Part shown: in pieces, positions 1 to 11,457 of the stretch
How positions within the stretch are numbered: the stretch's first letter is position 1
Layout of the letters: every line of letters starts with the position of its first letter
Assembly (NCBI GenBank): GCA_030412805.1
Contig: JASJFJ010000003.1
Coordinates: 6,200,001-6,264,000 of the forward strand
Reading direction: 5' to 3'
DNA from: Westerdykella aurantiaca
Lineage: Eukaryota; Ascomycota; Dothideomycetes; Pleosporales; Sporormiaceae
DNA length: 64,000 nucleotides
The notes under the pieces: generated by a model
Told to the model about the DNA's origin: nothing
The model's input: only the letters and a program-made list of their open reading frames with translations
Databases searched by the model: none
Translations under genes and position numbers: made by a program

Positions 1-347
1 AGAAGTACCAATCCGCCTTCTACGTCTTCGAAGAGCTCGCCACCTCCTCGCAAACCGCCTCCCCACATTCCCTCGTCGCCCAGGCCGTCTCAGAACTCCA
101 TCTCGGCCGCCTCCCCGAGGCGCAAGCCGCGCTGCAGCAAGCGCTGGAGCTGGATCCCAAGGCCGCCGACACAATCGCGAATCTCATCGTGCTGAATACA
201 TTGCTGGGGAAGAAGGACGAGACGGCGCAGTTGAAGCAGCAGTTGCAAGCGGCGGGCAAGGAGCACAGGTTGTTGGCGGATTGGCAGGAGAAGAGGGCGG
301 AGTTCCAGAGGGCGATGGGGAAGTATACGCCCAAGTTTGAGGCATGA
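1..347 (+). CDS. Coatomer subunit epsilon (epsilon-COP), C-terminal part
   Basis: The reading frame enters at base 3 from outside the window and runs 114 codons to TGA at 345-347. The peptide is a helical TPR-like solenoid end: a LGRLPEAQAALQQALELDP helix pair followed by a stretch rich in KK/QLKQQLQAAGKEH and the C-terminus MGKYTPKFEA. This matches the C-terminal part of epsilon-COP (yeast Sec28), a TPR subunit of the COPI coat that works in Golgi-to-ER retrograde transport with alpha-COP. Identification rests on recall of the family; the N-terminal two thirds lie outside the window. No intron is needed in the visible part. Confidence 0.8.
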   Translation, partial: KYQSAFYVFEELATSSQTASPHSLVAQAVSELHLGRLPEAQAALQQALELDPKAADTIANLIVLNTLLGKKDETAQLKQQLQAAGKEHRLLADWQEKRAEFQRAMGKYTPKFEA

Positions 348-2125
348 GGCGTGCGGGTGGTGGCTAGGCAATGAACGATGGCGTTGGTGGATTACAGCGT
401 ATGGATATCCTCGCATGAGATAGAATGCATACTCTCACACAAGAGAGTTGGAAATGAACGACATGTTTCGACGACATCAACCTCGGACGCAAAGCGCTGT
501 GCTTTCTGCATTGGAATCCATAGATTCCAAGTTTGAAGTTCTACCTTTTAGGCGGTCCAGCATGCAGTCAAAGTTTATAGTCGGAGAAGCTTCTAACCCT
601 ATTTGGCCCGCGGAGGCCTATATCGCCGCCATTCTTGCCTCGAGCCGTAGGAGTTGTCGCTATAGAGTCCCCGAGACAATTCAGCCCAGCACTTCCGCGC
701 GCGAGGACGCTGCAACAATTCACCACCAGCCAGTTTAGCTCAAGCTACTGTGTAGGTGCTTGACCTTTCCAGCACGTCGCAGGGCCTCAAGAGCCTAGCA
801 TGCACTACACCTAGAGCAGCGTCACATTTACCTACCTCTATTCAGCAGCTACGGAACCTACCATACCCAAACCACTCCTCCTAAAAAGGACGACATCCTG
901 CAAAAAGTCAGCTGCCACACAATGCATGGTCGTGGCATCCATGGTCTTCCCAAAAGGGTAGTTGCTCGTAGAAAACCACCCAGAGCGGCAACCGTTCGTC
1001 GGCAAAATCCAAGAACGGATGAAAGAGAACGTTGAAGCGGAACTCCGCGAGAGCAACAGCAATTCCATGCAGCAGTTGTGGCTAGCGCAGGGCCATCTAG
1101 TGTGGTTCTGTGGTCCGGAAGAGGCTGCTATTGTACTCTGTATTCGGGAACGAGCTCATTAGCCTAATGGCGGGACCGCTGTGATAGACGTCAACTGTTT
1201 CCTCGACCACGCCGACGTCCTGTGTATCCAAGAGCAAGATTGAAAAAGCATGGAGATCGCGTGCTGGAGCTCTTTGTCCGCCTGATTGCATTCTTCAACA
1301 AGTAGCTTTCTGGAACAGCAATGGCTCGTATTGCGCGGAATTATCTCCGATAGGTAGAATCCATTCAAGATGCATTTCATCTGCTGTGGCTTCGTCCAGG
1401 CACAGTGCCACATTTCCTTGACCGTGGAAGCCCCCCTCGAGTCAGTCGCGAAAAGTGCCGGTTGGCCAAGCTTTCCCTAGCGCAAACGATCTCCAGTTGA
1501 CCTGTTGATCATCCAGGTCGCTGGGTCGCTGCGACTCAGCGAGCGTCTCGAAAGAATTCACGGTGTTGAACGATTCAACGTCCAGAGACATACTGAGGTC
1601 TCTATAATTCGCAGGTGGACCTTGGAAAGCACGGCTGGGCGCCTCGTACTCTTCTGAAGCGCATGACGGCAAACCTGTAACCCACGACGTGTGGCGTCGG
1701 GACTTGATACATCCGAGAAACCCTGGGACGAACTCCAGTTAGCGTTCTGCGAATCTGACCCCGCTGGCAGCCCACATGTGGTTGAGACGAAGTCCACCTT
1801 TTTTCGGAGTTGGGGGGGTTTTAACACCGGGGACCAGGACGAAGTGGGTGGACGCGCCAGGCCTGTTCGTCCGTCCTGAGTCCTCGAGGCTTGCATATGT
1901 GCCGCGGCATGCGTTCTCGTGGCCCTTTTATCCCGCATCCTGAGCTGTGAGGCATCGATTTGAGGGGTGATGTGCAGGTTTCCTGCGCATAGACGCTCGC
2001 CACGTTCGTTCAGTGGGTATTATAAGGGAAGGGCCCGGCATATGGATTATTCGAACCTTTGACGATTTTTACCACTTCCTGCAGCATATTTTTTGGTGTT
2101 TGTTGGGAGTTGACTTCTTGCCGAT
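348..2125. other. Gene-poor stretch with a possible decayed gene
   Basis: Between the epsilon-COP stop and the phosphodiesterase start no intact gene is supported. Base composition is not unusually AT-rich. Bases about 838-1680 on the minus strand contain several protein-like segments in different frames, broken by stops (separate entry). The remainder, including the 3-prime region 348-830, shows nothing I can name. Confidence 0.5.
838..1672 (-). pseudogene. Possible decayed protein gene, identity unknown
   Basis: Reading the minus strand downward, frame fragments of 60-80 codons follow one another and look protein-like in composition, for example a segment with ANYRDLSMSLDVESFNTV near 1630-1580, one with NVALCLDEATADEMHLEW near 1410-1350, one with FSILLLDTQDVGVVEE near 1250-1205, and one at 1068-838. 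They lie in different frames and are separated by stop codons with no convincing splice sites between them. That pattern fits a gene broken by frameshifts and stops, but random open frames of this length also occur in this window. I cannot assign a family. Confidence 0.25.
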
Positions 2126-3353
2126 ATGAAGCAACGGGCAGTAGACCGGCCAGAGCTGGTACAGACGCCTCTGGTGGAGAATATGATCATTCCATCGGGA
2201 GACTTGGGGAACTTTGCTGAAGAGCCTCTGCTTGGGCCTAAGACCGATGTCCCCCCGCGTACGTGCTTGTTGAGATCTGTAGCCGCAAGTCGTTAATCCT
2301 CTGCAGCTGTCTTCGCCTTCGCACGCAAAGATGTCTCGGGGAATAGAAGGCCGCAAGCCATCGCACATCGCGGGTACAAGGCCAAATTCCCCGAGAACAC
2401 GATGGGTGCATTCAAGGGAGCCGTAGATGTGGGTGCAGAAGCCGTTGAGACGGACATTCATCTGTCAAAGGACGGCGTAGTCGTCCTGTCCCACGTGAGT
2501 CTTGCTGTCCTGGAACGGTTCCCTCTGCTGAACCACGGCAGGACAAGGACCTGAGACGATGCTTCGGGCGCCCGGAAAAGATCATCGACTGCGATTACGA
2601 ATTCCTGCGCACGTTGAGGACGCTCAAGGAACCGCGAGAGCCGATCCCGCGCCTAGCCGATCTACTCGAGTACCTTGCACAGCCAGGGCTGGAAGACATC
2701 TGGGTTCTTCTCGATATAAAAGTGAGTAGGCGCTCCGAATTGAATTGCATTCGATGTTCGTCGATTGACGTCGGTAGCTGGACAACAACCCGGACGATGT
2801 TATGCGGCTCATCGGCGAAACGATCCATAGTGTCCCACCGTCTCGGAATCCGTGGTCGTCGAGAATCGTCCTGGGAGTCTGGGCAGCAAAGTATCTCCCA
2901 CTATGCACCCGACATCTTCCGGGGTTCCCAATCACCTATATCGGACACTCCCTCACATACGCGTCGTACTTCTTCACGGTCCCCAACGTGTCGTTCAACC
3001 TGCTGCAAGCGGTCCTGATGACGCCTTGGGGAAGGGCATTCATCCGCAAAGCTCGTTGCGACAAGAGACCCGTATTTGCGTGGACCGTCAACGACGAGCG
3101 GCTCATGAGGTGGGATATCAGGCACCAGCTCGACGGGGTCATTACGGACGACCCGAAGCTGTTTTTGGAGGTCCGGCGAGGGTGGCATGAGGGGACGCGG
3201 GACAAGATTGGGCTGGTGGGATGGCTCGACGTCCTCAGGATCAACTTGTTCGCATTGCTGATCGGGGTTCTCTTCCATTTGAAGTATCCTTTGCATAGAT
3301 TAGAGAAGCGGCGGTATCCCGCCCGCTCAAGAGTGGAGATTGTGGAAGAGTGA
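2126..3353 (+). CDS. Glycerophosphodiester phosphodiesterase-domain protein, Pgc1-like
   Basis: Four exons join in frame: 2126-2258, 2307-2494, 2542-2721 and 2778-3353 (358 aa). All three introns (48-56 bp) have GT...AG ends, and the starts match GTACGT/GTGAGT. The GDPD signature is clear: AHRGYKAKFPENT puts the first catalytic His at about residue 65, then VETDIHLSKDG (Glu92, Asp94) and the second His at about 107 (VVLSHD). A late segment WTVNDERLMRW...GVITDDP is the usual end of the TIM barrel. One hydrophobic helix (LFALLIGVLFHL) follows near the C-terminus, as in yeast Pgc1, a phosphatidylglycerol phospholipase C on lipid droplets and mitochondria. The substrate is inferred from that resemblance; a different glycerophosphodiester is possible. 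Confidence 0.85.
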
Positions 3354-3590
3354 GGTAGAGCCTTTATGGAGATCTGCTGGATTAGCATCAACACGAAATG
3401 ACTGTGCCAATTCGTAAGAGTGCGAATGTTTCCTCGGAACTGGTTGCGACGATGACGTGGTGAAGCTTAAGCCTAGCAGAAGTGTTTACAGAAGCGGTCC
3501 AAGCTCCACCAAAACCCAGCAGAGGGACGCGCTAAGCTAACCTCCCCGCAACGCGTCCCACGCATCCCGCTCCACGACCTCACACTCAAA

Positions 3591-5433
3591 ATGCCCAGGT
3601 ACGTGATTTGGCCCCAGATCTCACTTTCCAGCAAGAGCTAACATGATTCCAGAGAAATAATAACCATACAAGCCGGCCAATGCGGCAACAGCGGTGCGTC
3701 TCCCATTCATCCATCCGTCCATCCCAACCCCACCACCACTCTTCCCAGCTGGTCGATTGGACCTCCTCCCCCTCCAGCACTCTCCCTAGACCCCTTCACC
3801 CTCCCACTAACCTCCCCCAGTGGGCCAGCAATTCTGGCAACAGCTCTGCCAAGAACACGGCATCAACGCGGACGGCAACCTCCTCGACACAGCGACCGAA
3901 GGCGGCGACCGCAAGGACGTCTTCTTCTACCAGTCGGACGACACGCGGTACATCCCGCGAGCGATCCTGCTGGACCTGGAGCCGCGCGTGCTGCACTCGA
4001 TCCAGAACTCTGCGTACGCCAACATCTACAACCCGGAGAACTTCTACATCCACAAGGACGGGACGGGCGCGGGCAACAACTGGGCGACGGGGTACGCGAT
4101 GGGGGAGGCGGTGCAGGACGAGGTGCTGGACATGATTGATCGGGAGGCGGACGGGTCGGACTCGCTCGAGGGGTTCATGCTGCTGCATTCGATTGCGGGG
4201 GGGACGGGCAGCGGGCTGGGCTCGTTCATGCTGGAGAGGCTGAACGATCGGTTCCCGAAGAAGTTGATCCAGACGTATAGCGTGTTTCCGAATACGCAGG
4301 ATGGGGACATCGTGGTGCAGCCATATAACAGCCTGTTGAGCATGAAGCGGTTGACGCAGAACGCCGACTCGGTGGTAGGTGTCTCTCTCACTCCCTCTCT
4401 TTCCCCCCTTCCCCCTCAGAGAGCCCAGAGAGGAAACCCCCTTATCACACAAGACACCCCCGTACTAATCCCCCCACCAGGTCGTCCTCGACAACGGCGC
4501 CCTCAGCCGCATCGCCGCGGACCGCCTCCACGTGCAAAACCCCTCCTTCTCGCAGACCAACCAGCTCGTCTCGACCGTCATGTCCGCCAGCACCACCACC
4601 CTGCGCTACCCAGGCTACATGCACAACGACCTGGTCGGCATCGTCGCGAGCCTGATCCCCACGCCCCGCTGCCACTTCCTCATGACGTCGTACACGCCGT
4701 TCAGCGGCGAGAACGTCGAGCAGGCCAAGGCCGTCCGCAAGACGACGGTCCTCGACGTCATGCGCCGCCTGCTGCAGCCCAAGAACCGCATGGTCTCCAC
4801 CACGCCGACGAAGCGGAGCTGCTACATGTCGATTCTGAATATCATTCAGGGGGAGGCGGATCCGACGGATGTACGTCTTTTTTTTTATTTTTATTTTATC
4901 TTCTTGTTCCTTTCGGTTTTGTTTCCCTCCCTTCCTCCCTTTCTTCCTTTCCCCCCCCCCAAAACCAAATAAATACAACCACAAGAACCCTCACCCTAAC
5001 TTTCTTCCAGGTCCACAAATCCCTCCTCCGCATCCGCGAGCGCCACCTCGCGACCTTCATCCCCTGGGGCCCAGCCTCCATCCAAGTCGCCCTGACGCGC
5101 CGATCCCCGTACATCCCCTCCCCGCACCGCGTCTCGGGCCTCATGCTCGCCAACCACACGGGCATCGCCACGCTGTTCAAGCGCATCCTGGCGCAGTACC
5201 ACGCGCTGCGGAAGCGGAATGCGTTCCTCGAGAGTTATAAGCGCGAGCCTATGTTTGAGGGCGGGTTGGATGAGTTTGATGACGCGAGGGAGGTGGTGCT
5301 GGGGTTGGTGAGGGAGTATGAGGATGCGGAGAGGGAGGATTATTTGAGTAGGGAGGAGGATGGGGGGGCGGGTGCTGGGGCGGGGGCGGGAGGGGAGGAG
5401 GGGGAGGCGGGGGATAGGAGGGTGCCGGTTTGA
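3591..5433 (+). CDS. Gamma-tubulin
   Basis: Five exons join in frame: 3591-3598, 3653-3693, 3821-4374, 4481-4870 and 5011-5433, giving 471 aa. The first exon is only 8 bp (ATG CCC AG). Diagnostic residues are the N-terminus MPREIITIQAGQCGNSVGQQ, DDTRYIPRAILLDLEPRV, YNPENFYIHKDGTGAGNNWA, and the GTP-binding glycine loop GGTGSGLGS. These set gamma-tubulin apart from beta-tubulin, which starts MREIVH and has a different Lys/Asn pattern. Gamma-tubulin nucleates microtubules at the spindle pole body as part of the gamma-tubulin complex. The last about 25 residues form a Gly/Ala/Glu-rich tail (5365-5430, G-rich DNA) that looks like local repeat expansion. It is slightly longer than most family members. 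Confidence 0.95.
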
Positions 5434-5876
5434 ATGGGGGAAGGCGCTGGGAAAATCTGGCAGGTTTGGCGTTTGGGAGGGCAGGGCGTCTCTGGGAATG
5501 CGGCATCTAGGTCCAAGTTTGTTACTTCGTGAACGTCGGGATGTTGCTGCTACACGCTCGGGCATCAAGAGAGCGATCAATGATACCATGTTCCACTGTT
5601 ACCATATGCACTCGAAGGGAAAACTAGGGCACGGAAAGACCATTTCATTTTGTTAAGCATTAAGCAATTCCCCACCTGATCTGCTGATCTGCGACCAAAT
5701 GCCCAGGAGAAGGCGTATCGCATTCTTCAGAGTCCGATGGAATGATCTTGAAGCGTGGACGATAGTGAAAAGTCCAACCACACAGCCATCATTGAACTTC
5801 AGTCTTCAATCTCGCGTAGTTTGGCAGTTGCCGTGAGCAATATAGGCCCACGACGTCCCACCCATCCTTCTCTATA
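5434..5876. other. Convergent 3-prime intergenic region
   Basis: This stretch separates the converging ends of the gamma-tubulin gene and the coiled-coil gene. I see no open frame with coding character, no RNA gene and no repeat. Confidence 0.6.
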
Positions 5877-7851
5877 CTAGCCCTGAATATTGGCCAGCAG
5901 TTTCTCGTACCTGCCCTTCCAGTACGCAACAGCCTTGGGGTCATTGTTCCCGTTGGACATCCTAGTAGACTTGGCCGCATGGAGCTCCGCCTTGAGGCGC
6001 TCAATCTCCTTCTCCCTGCCCACGTATTCCTTGATCTTTTCGACCGCCTCATCGTACAGGGGCTTCATGGCGAGGTACTGGCCGTAGGAGTCCTGGTGTC
6101 CGTTAGTGGTGCCTGAGCAACGTCGGAGGAAATGGGAGTCTTACATTTGCGAACTCCTTCCACTCCTCGAGCGACTCCTCTAGTTCCAGCACCTGCTTTT
6201 GGGATTTCTGAAGTTGGTTCTGTAGGCCCACCAGGGCAGCGCCACCGGAGTGGTCCTGCGTCGGAGAGGAGTAGAGGTCCGCATTTTGGTCTTTCAAAGA
6301 CACGAGCTTCTCCAGGTCCTTGATCTTGGCCTCAGCCCCCTCCTTCAGCTTGTTGCTTTCGCTCTTGCTGTTCTCAAGGGCCTGCTCCAGCGTCTTGACC
6401 TGGCCTTGGAGATCGACAGCAGTCTTGCGCAGGGTGGCATTGGCTTGCTCGATCTCGTCCATTTTCGCGACCTGCTCTTGAAGATCACGGGTGCCCGCCT
6501 TGAGCTTCTCCAACTGATCAGTCAACGTGCGGATCTCCTTTGCCTGTTCTTCGTTCTTCTGCGGGTCTCATCAGCCATTGACAGTCAAAATGCCGGACGG
6601 GTCTGGATACCGCCTACCTTGAACAATTTCGCAAACTCGTTCGCCTGATCCTGCGCTTTATTCTTCATGGTCTCGTAGTCCTGCTTGAGACGGTGATTGT
6701 CCTCCTTCAACGCGTTCTCGGCAGCCAGGGCAGCCTTGAGACGTTGCTCGAACCCGCCCTTGCCCTTGTACTGTTCTATTTCCTCGGACAAGCGACGGAG
6801 TTCCTTCTCATAGTGGGCGATGCGCTCTTGGGTCTCGTTGAGCTTGCTCTGGAGGTCGCGCGAGGAACTGACGAGCTTCTCGTTGGCGGCCTGAAGAAGC
6901 TTCTTGGAGTTGAGCAGCGCCTCTACTTCGGTGCGCAGAGCGGCTACATCTTTGGTGGCCTGGGCGTGGGCAGCATTGGCCTTGTCGTACTTGGACCTGT
7001 AGGTTTGCATCTCTTGTTTCATTAAGCCTTGTTCAAGGGTCAAACGTGAGGCACGCGCTTCCAACTTACGGAGGATCTTATCCCTCCCCTCTGTGTGGTC
7101 GCTGTATCCTTGGTCAGCTTGCGGTCATGCATGATGCAGAAGCACTGAGGTCCTGAAGATGTACTTACTGGGTCGCGGTGGTTTTCTGCTGCAGTACCTG
7201 CTTCAGAACGTCGGGGATAGGAACGGGAGTCTTCTCTTGCTTGACTTGGATCTCCTTCTCGGCGTGGACCAGTCCGAGGTTCTCCGCCATCTTGTGCAAC
7301 GGGACTGGGCCACTGGCAACCTGACCAGTAGGCTCCCCTTCCATGGCGGAGTCATACAGGCGCTCGAGCTGCTGCCAGGTGGTGTCGATGAGCTGGGCGT
7401 GGGTGCCGGTGAGGCCGCCGTCCCTGTTGAGAGAGTCGCGGATCAGGCTCATGAAGCGGTGAGAGTGTTGGAGCAAGCTGGAACTGAGCTGGAGGGACGC
7501 AGCCGACTGCATGACGGTGTCTGAGTTGGGAGCTTGAGAGGCGGCAAGTTCGAGCGGTGCAGTGGATGGGAGGCTCGGTTCCTCGCCGTCGGGCTGGGCA
7601 AGGTTAGTATCTTTGGGACTCCCGTTCTTGGGCGTGAGCGTGGGAGTGCTTGCGGGGCCTTCTGCGTTGGCGACGGCAATGTCTCGAGAGGCGTTGGCAG
7701 GTTTGGAGGTGCTGGTGAGGGAAGATCGCGGTCGGATACTTTCCTTGAACGTGCCTGGAGGAGTGAGCCTCGAGGCAGCAGAGGAAGCCTCCGAGGGCGT
7801 GGAGGCACCGGTGGATGGAGCGTATCTAGAAGCAGCAAGGCCGGGCGCCAT
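5877..7851 (-). CDS. Long coiled-coil protein, function unknown
   Basis: Four exons on the minus strand join in frame: 7851-7169, 7101-6618, 6558-6145 and 6092-5877 (598 aa). The start is ATG at 7851 (MAPGLAASRYAPSTG), with a good A-rich context just upstream (CGCAAA ATGGCG). An apparent in-frame extension beyond it begins with TTG and is probably 5-prime leader. Residues 1-120 are Ser/Thr/Pro-rich and probably disordered. From about residue 225 to the end the protein is an almost continuous heptad-rich coiled coil (for example LRTEVEALLNSKKLLQAANEK). The very end, YWKGRYEKLLANIQG, looks like a folded cap. I do not recognise the family; a spindle-pole, septal or trafficking scaffold would fit the shape but is not shown by the sequence. 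Confidence 0.8.
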
Positions 7852-7868
7852 TTTGCGAATGTTTGCGG

Positions 7869-7975
7869 CTGCGAGGCGGTCAGCGGGGTTACGGGATGAG
7901 CGTGCGGTCAGTGACGAGGGAGTGCAGGCCGGGTAGTTCAACTGGTGACTGCAGCGATGGAGAGGCTGTACTTAC
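7869..7975 (-). other. Probable intron in the 5-prime leader of the coiled-coil gene
   Basis: On the minus strand a GTAAGT donor at 7975 and a CTCGCAG acceptor ending at 7869 flank 107 bp. A GCTGAC branch-like site lies about 10 bases before the acceptor. Removing it would leave a short leader ending 17 bases upstream of the chosen ATG at 7851. This supports 7851 as the start. Confidence 0.45.
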
Positions 7976-8705
7976 TGAGGCGGAATCGGTGTTGTCTGTG
8001 TGTGGTTGGGGTGTGTGTTGTGGTGTTGTGGGGTTGAGAGAGGCGGCGTGCGGAAACGAAATGTTGTTGTTGTGGTGTTGTGGGCGTGGGATTAGGAAGG
8101 GGCGACGGGAGCCGTGACGGGGGCGTTGATGTCAACACCGGGACGGTGCGGCGTGCAAACAGGAGCTGCAAACATGCTGGTGGGGCGACCTGCCCAAGTG
8201 TGTACTGTCCATTGCACTCTCATGGCAGGTTTTGATGGAAGGCATCATAGGAATGGGCCGGGTCGAGATGGTGAATGAGTTGAAGGGGTACTCTAAGGGG
8301 GAAGGGCCAGAAGAAGAGCGTGGAAGTGAGAATTCGAGGGGAATACCAATAGATGGAATAGCAAAAGATTGATTTTACGATAGGAGGAAAGTGAATATAG
8401 AGTCGACATGGAGATGCAAACCTGGCATACCGTTGGCTTGAAGATATCAAGGTCCAATGCACGCTATTTCTCTACGTTGCCTCTACGCAAGGAGATGCAC
8501 GAATCTCGCGATGCACCGTATACTTTACTTCCTCCGTTCAACCAAGAACTCCTATACACTCGTGGCAACGGCGATGATGGAGGGTTAATCAATCTCTAGG
8601 TATCCTCCGTACAACTGTGGTGGTATGGTACTGTAAAGGCTGGCTGGAGAGGATGCGGGTGATGCCTAATTGGGAATAGGGGGGATATGGGACGCTGGGA
8701 GGGAA

Positions 8706-8731
8706 CCCTGGAGCCCTGGAGCCCTGGAGGG
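8706..8731 (+). repeat. Three-copy CCCTGGAG run, one arm of a distant inverted pair
   Basis: Three consecutive CCCTGGAG(C) units ending in GG make 26 bp. The exact reverse complement is at 10492-10517. A related run of CCTGGAACC units is at 19501-19534. Confidence 0.9.
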
Positions 8732-10491
8732 ACGCCCACAAAATTGCTCATGGGGTCGCCGTGGTGGAGACTCTGAGAGGGCCGGCATTGTATTTATTTC
8801 CCGGTTTCAAGTGCGAGAGGGGATTATCAGGACGTACTTATACATCTTGTAGTCTCGTGGGAGAGGGTGCACGCTCTGCACGCCCATCATCCATCATTCC
8901 TAGAGCCGGCTGTTTTATCCACGGCCCTGTTGGCATGGCATCACAGCACAAAATTTCAAAAAGGGGAGAAGGTCCAGCAGTAGTGCAGCCTGGGCAAACT
9001 TCAAAATAATCGTCGGCACATTTTTCTGGCCTCCCCCCCCCCAAGGAGGATAAGGATAGTGGGAAGGTTTCGGGAAATGGGCCCGCCAGGCGAGACGAGA
9101 CGAGGCGAGGCGAGGCGGGGGGGCGGAGGGCGGAGGGCGGGTCGGGCCTCTGGAAGGGGGAAGGGGGAAGGGGGTAGGCCGGGAGCGGTGCCGACGCGGT
9201 GCCGAAGAGTCAAGAGTCAAGAGTGGTGGTGGATCAGGAGGGAGGAGTCGGGTTTGTGGTGAGACTGGATGGTTTTGTTATTATTGTCGTTATTATTATT
9301 ATTATTGATGGTATCCAGCCATCCATCTAGGGAGTACGGAGTACGGCGGTGGGAATACGGAGTACACAGTAGATGGCTCTCGTGTAACGCGACACGGATT
9401 CCGTACACAGGACACAGACACAGACACAGACACAGACACCGGACACCAAAACGGCGTGCTGAGAAGCAGTCACTTGAAATTCGAAAGGGAAAGGCGAGGC
9501 CGGGCATCCCTAACCCGTTACCCTCCCTCTGGTAATTCCCCCCTGCTGGACGCGAGGCCGCCACCGAACCCGAGTCGCACGGTGAGTGGTTTGCGGCGTG
9601 CGCAGCGGTGGGTTGCCACGAGCTGCAGCTGCAGCTCAGAGCTGTGTATGTGCCTAGAACGGAATGGGATTCATCGCAAAATGGAATGTGGAATAGCCGT
9701 CTCCAGAGTCCAGCTTTGTCTGGCAGCTGGCAGCGAGACAGTACTGTGGTAGACGGCCGTTCGCGGACTGCCGAGAAAATGGGTGTCAAGGACGGGTGTC
9801 TCTCCATCGTGCGCATCAGGCATCGGGCACCAGGGCGAAGGGGTTGTCTTTTAATAATAATGATCCATGGATTATGGACCCGATTCTTTGTCGCCCACGA
9901 GAGCAGACTCCAGACAGGTGTTCCACCAGTCTCAAGAGGTGCTGGCGACCGTGGATCGGACAGGCACCAACCCTGCCCACCATGAGGAGCACTGAGCAGG
10001 AATGCGGCATGCCAGGAAGGGGGCAGCGGGTAACACGAATAATCGCCGTGAACAAAGTTGCGCTCCACCTCGGGCTGGCAGGCTGGGTCCTGGGCACCGC
10101 CGCCCACGGGTGACGGGTGACGGGTGACGGGTGACGGATCCACTCCCGAGAGGTGGTTGAACAGGTTGAACAGCTATTGAACAGCTAGCTCTGTTTCTCT
10201 GGAGCCCATGGATGATCCCACGGCTTTAAAATTAAAAGTTTCAGGATTCAAAAAAAAAAAAAATCACAGACCTGGCAGGCTGGCTCTCTCCCCTCCTCCC
10301 TCTATCTTCTACAAAAAAGACAAAAGAAAAAGCAAGTTCCCACGCCCAGCACGGCAGACCGGGATCCCGAGAGGAAAGCTGCTTTTAGCTGCCCTTAGCT
10401 GCCTTTTTAGCTGGCCTTTGGCTGCTTTAAGGCTGCTTTAAGCTGCTTTTTAAGCTGCCATTTTAGCTTAGCTGCCCACCGTCCAGGGTCC

Positions 10492-10517
10492 CCCTCCAGG
10501 GCTCCAGGGCTCCAGGG
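10492..10517 (-). repeat. Reverse-complement copy of the CCCTGGAG run
   Basis: This 26 bp segment is the exact reverse complement of 8706-8731, about 1.8 kb away, in the upstream region of the G-alpha gene. Confidence 0.9.
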
Positions 10518-10779
10518 CTCCCAGAGTCCCACTCCTGCTGCACCTCCGTCCCCATACACTCCCGACTTCTCTCTCGCTCCCCTTCTCTCGTTACTCTCCG
10601 CGACTTTTTTTTTTTTCTTCTTTTCCTTTCTCCATCTACCTCTACGCCTGCTGCGACGCTGTGCCGGTCCTCACCCCGACCCTCACCCGACCTGGCCTCA
10701 CCCGACAACCTATTCAGCCCTTATTCATCCACGCCTAATCCCGCCGCGCAATCGCCCACACGCCCACCTCTCCAGCTCT

Positions 10780-10812
<33 letters not shown>

Positions 10813-11457
10813 TCATCAGCACCGCCTGGTCGCCGTCTCACCCGCTCGTCTCTCCACCCACAGGTCCGCATCGCTTTCTCCTTTTGTTACTCGTTTTTTG
10901 TCATCCCCGCACCATACCTAGGTACCCCCTTCCTAACTATTGTTCGTTTCCGTTCTTGTCCCTTGCTGCACGTGTTTCTTTCTTTGACCCCATCGCTCCT
11001 TCCCCAGGGTTCCCCCGCTGCTTCCCCTCTAGTCCTCCTCTCTCCTCTCTCCTCTCGCGACCGACCACCTTCCGCCCTCCCCATTATTCATTATTCATCA
11101 TTCACCCATTATTCCTCCCTTCTCCTCCTCCCTCCACCTCCCTCCTCCCACCACAAAGCCCCCGCCACCCCATCATCTCTTCCTACTTAAATCCCTACGC
11201 TGTGGAACCGAAAGCCATTGCCGCTCCCACTATGCGAACCTGATCCTCCCTCGGCTCCTCCAGCTGAAACTGACCTGGCAAAAACTACAGCTTCCTCTTC
11301 GCATATCAGCTACCGCCTTTTCCCTGCGTAATCCTCAGCATCTCCTACAGATAAGCCGACCTCGACCGACTAGCACCGCCGACCGCTGCGACTCTCCCCC
11401 CGTCCCCCTCCCCTCCCCTCCCCAGGCTCCGCCCGCTGATACATGGCACCGGGGATA

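Larger units (their letters stand above)
7976..11457. other. 3.5 kb non-coding region upstream of the G-alpha gene, rich in simple repeats
   Basis: I find no supported gene. The region is a patchwork of simple repeats: a CCCTGGAG run at 8706-8731 and its reverse complement at 10492-10517, a C run near 9031-9040, ATT triplets about 9281-9306, two TACGGAGTA words at 9335-9364, a CAGACA run about 9411-9440, GGGTGAC units about 10106-10138, a degenerate AGCTGC(T/C)TTT ladder about 10375-10475 and CAT triplets about 10793-10819. The 700 bases before the G-alpha ATG are strongly pyrimidine-rich (TCTCC, CCTCC), which is typical of long 5-prime leaders and promoters of highly regulated fungal genes. 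Confidence 0.5.
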
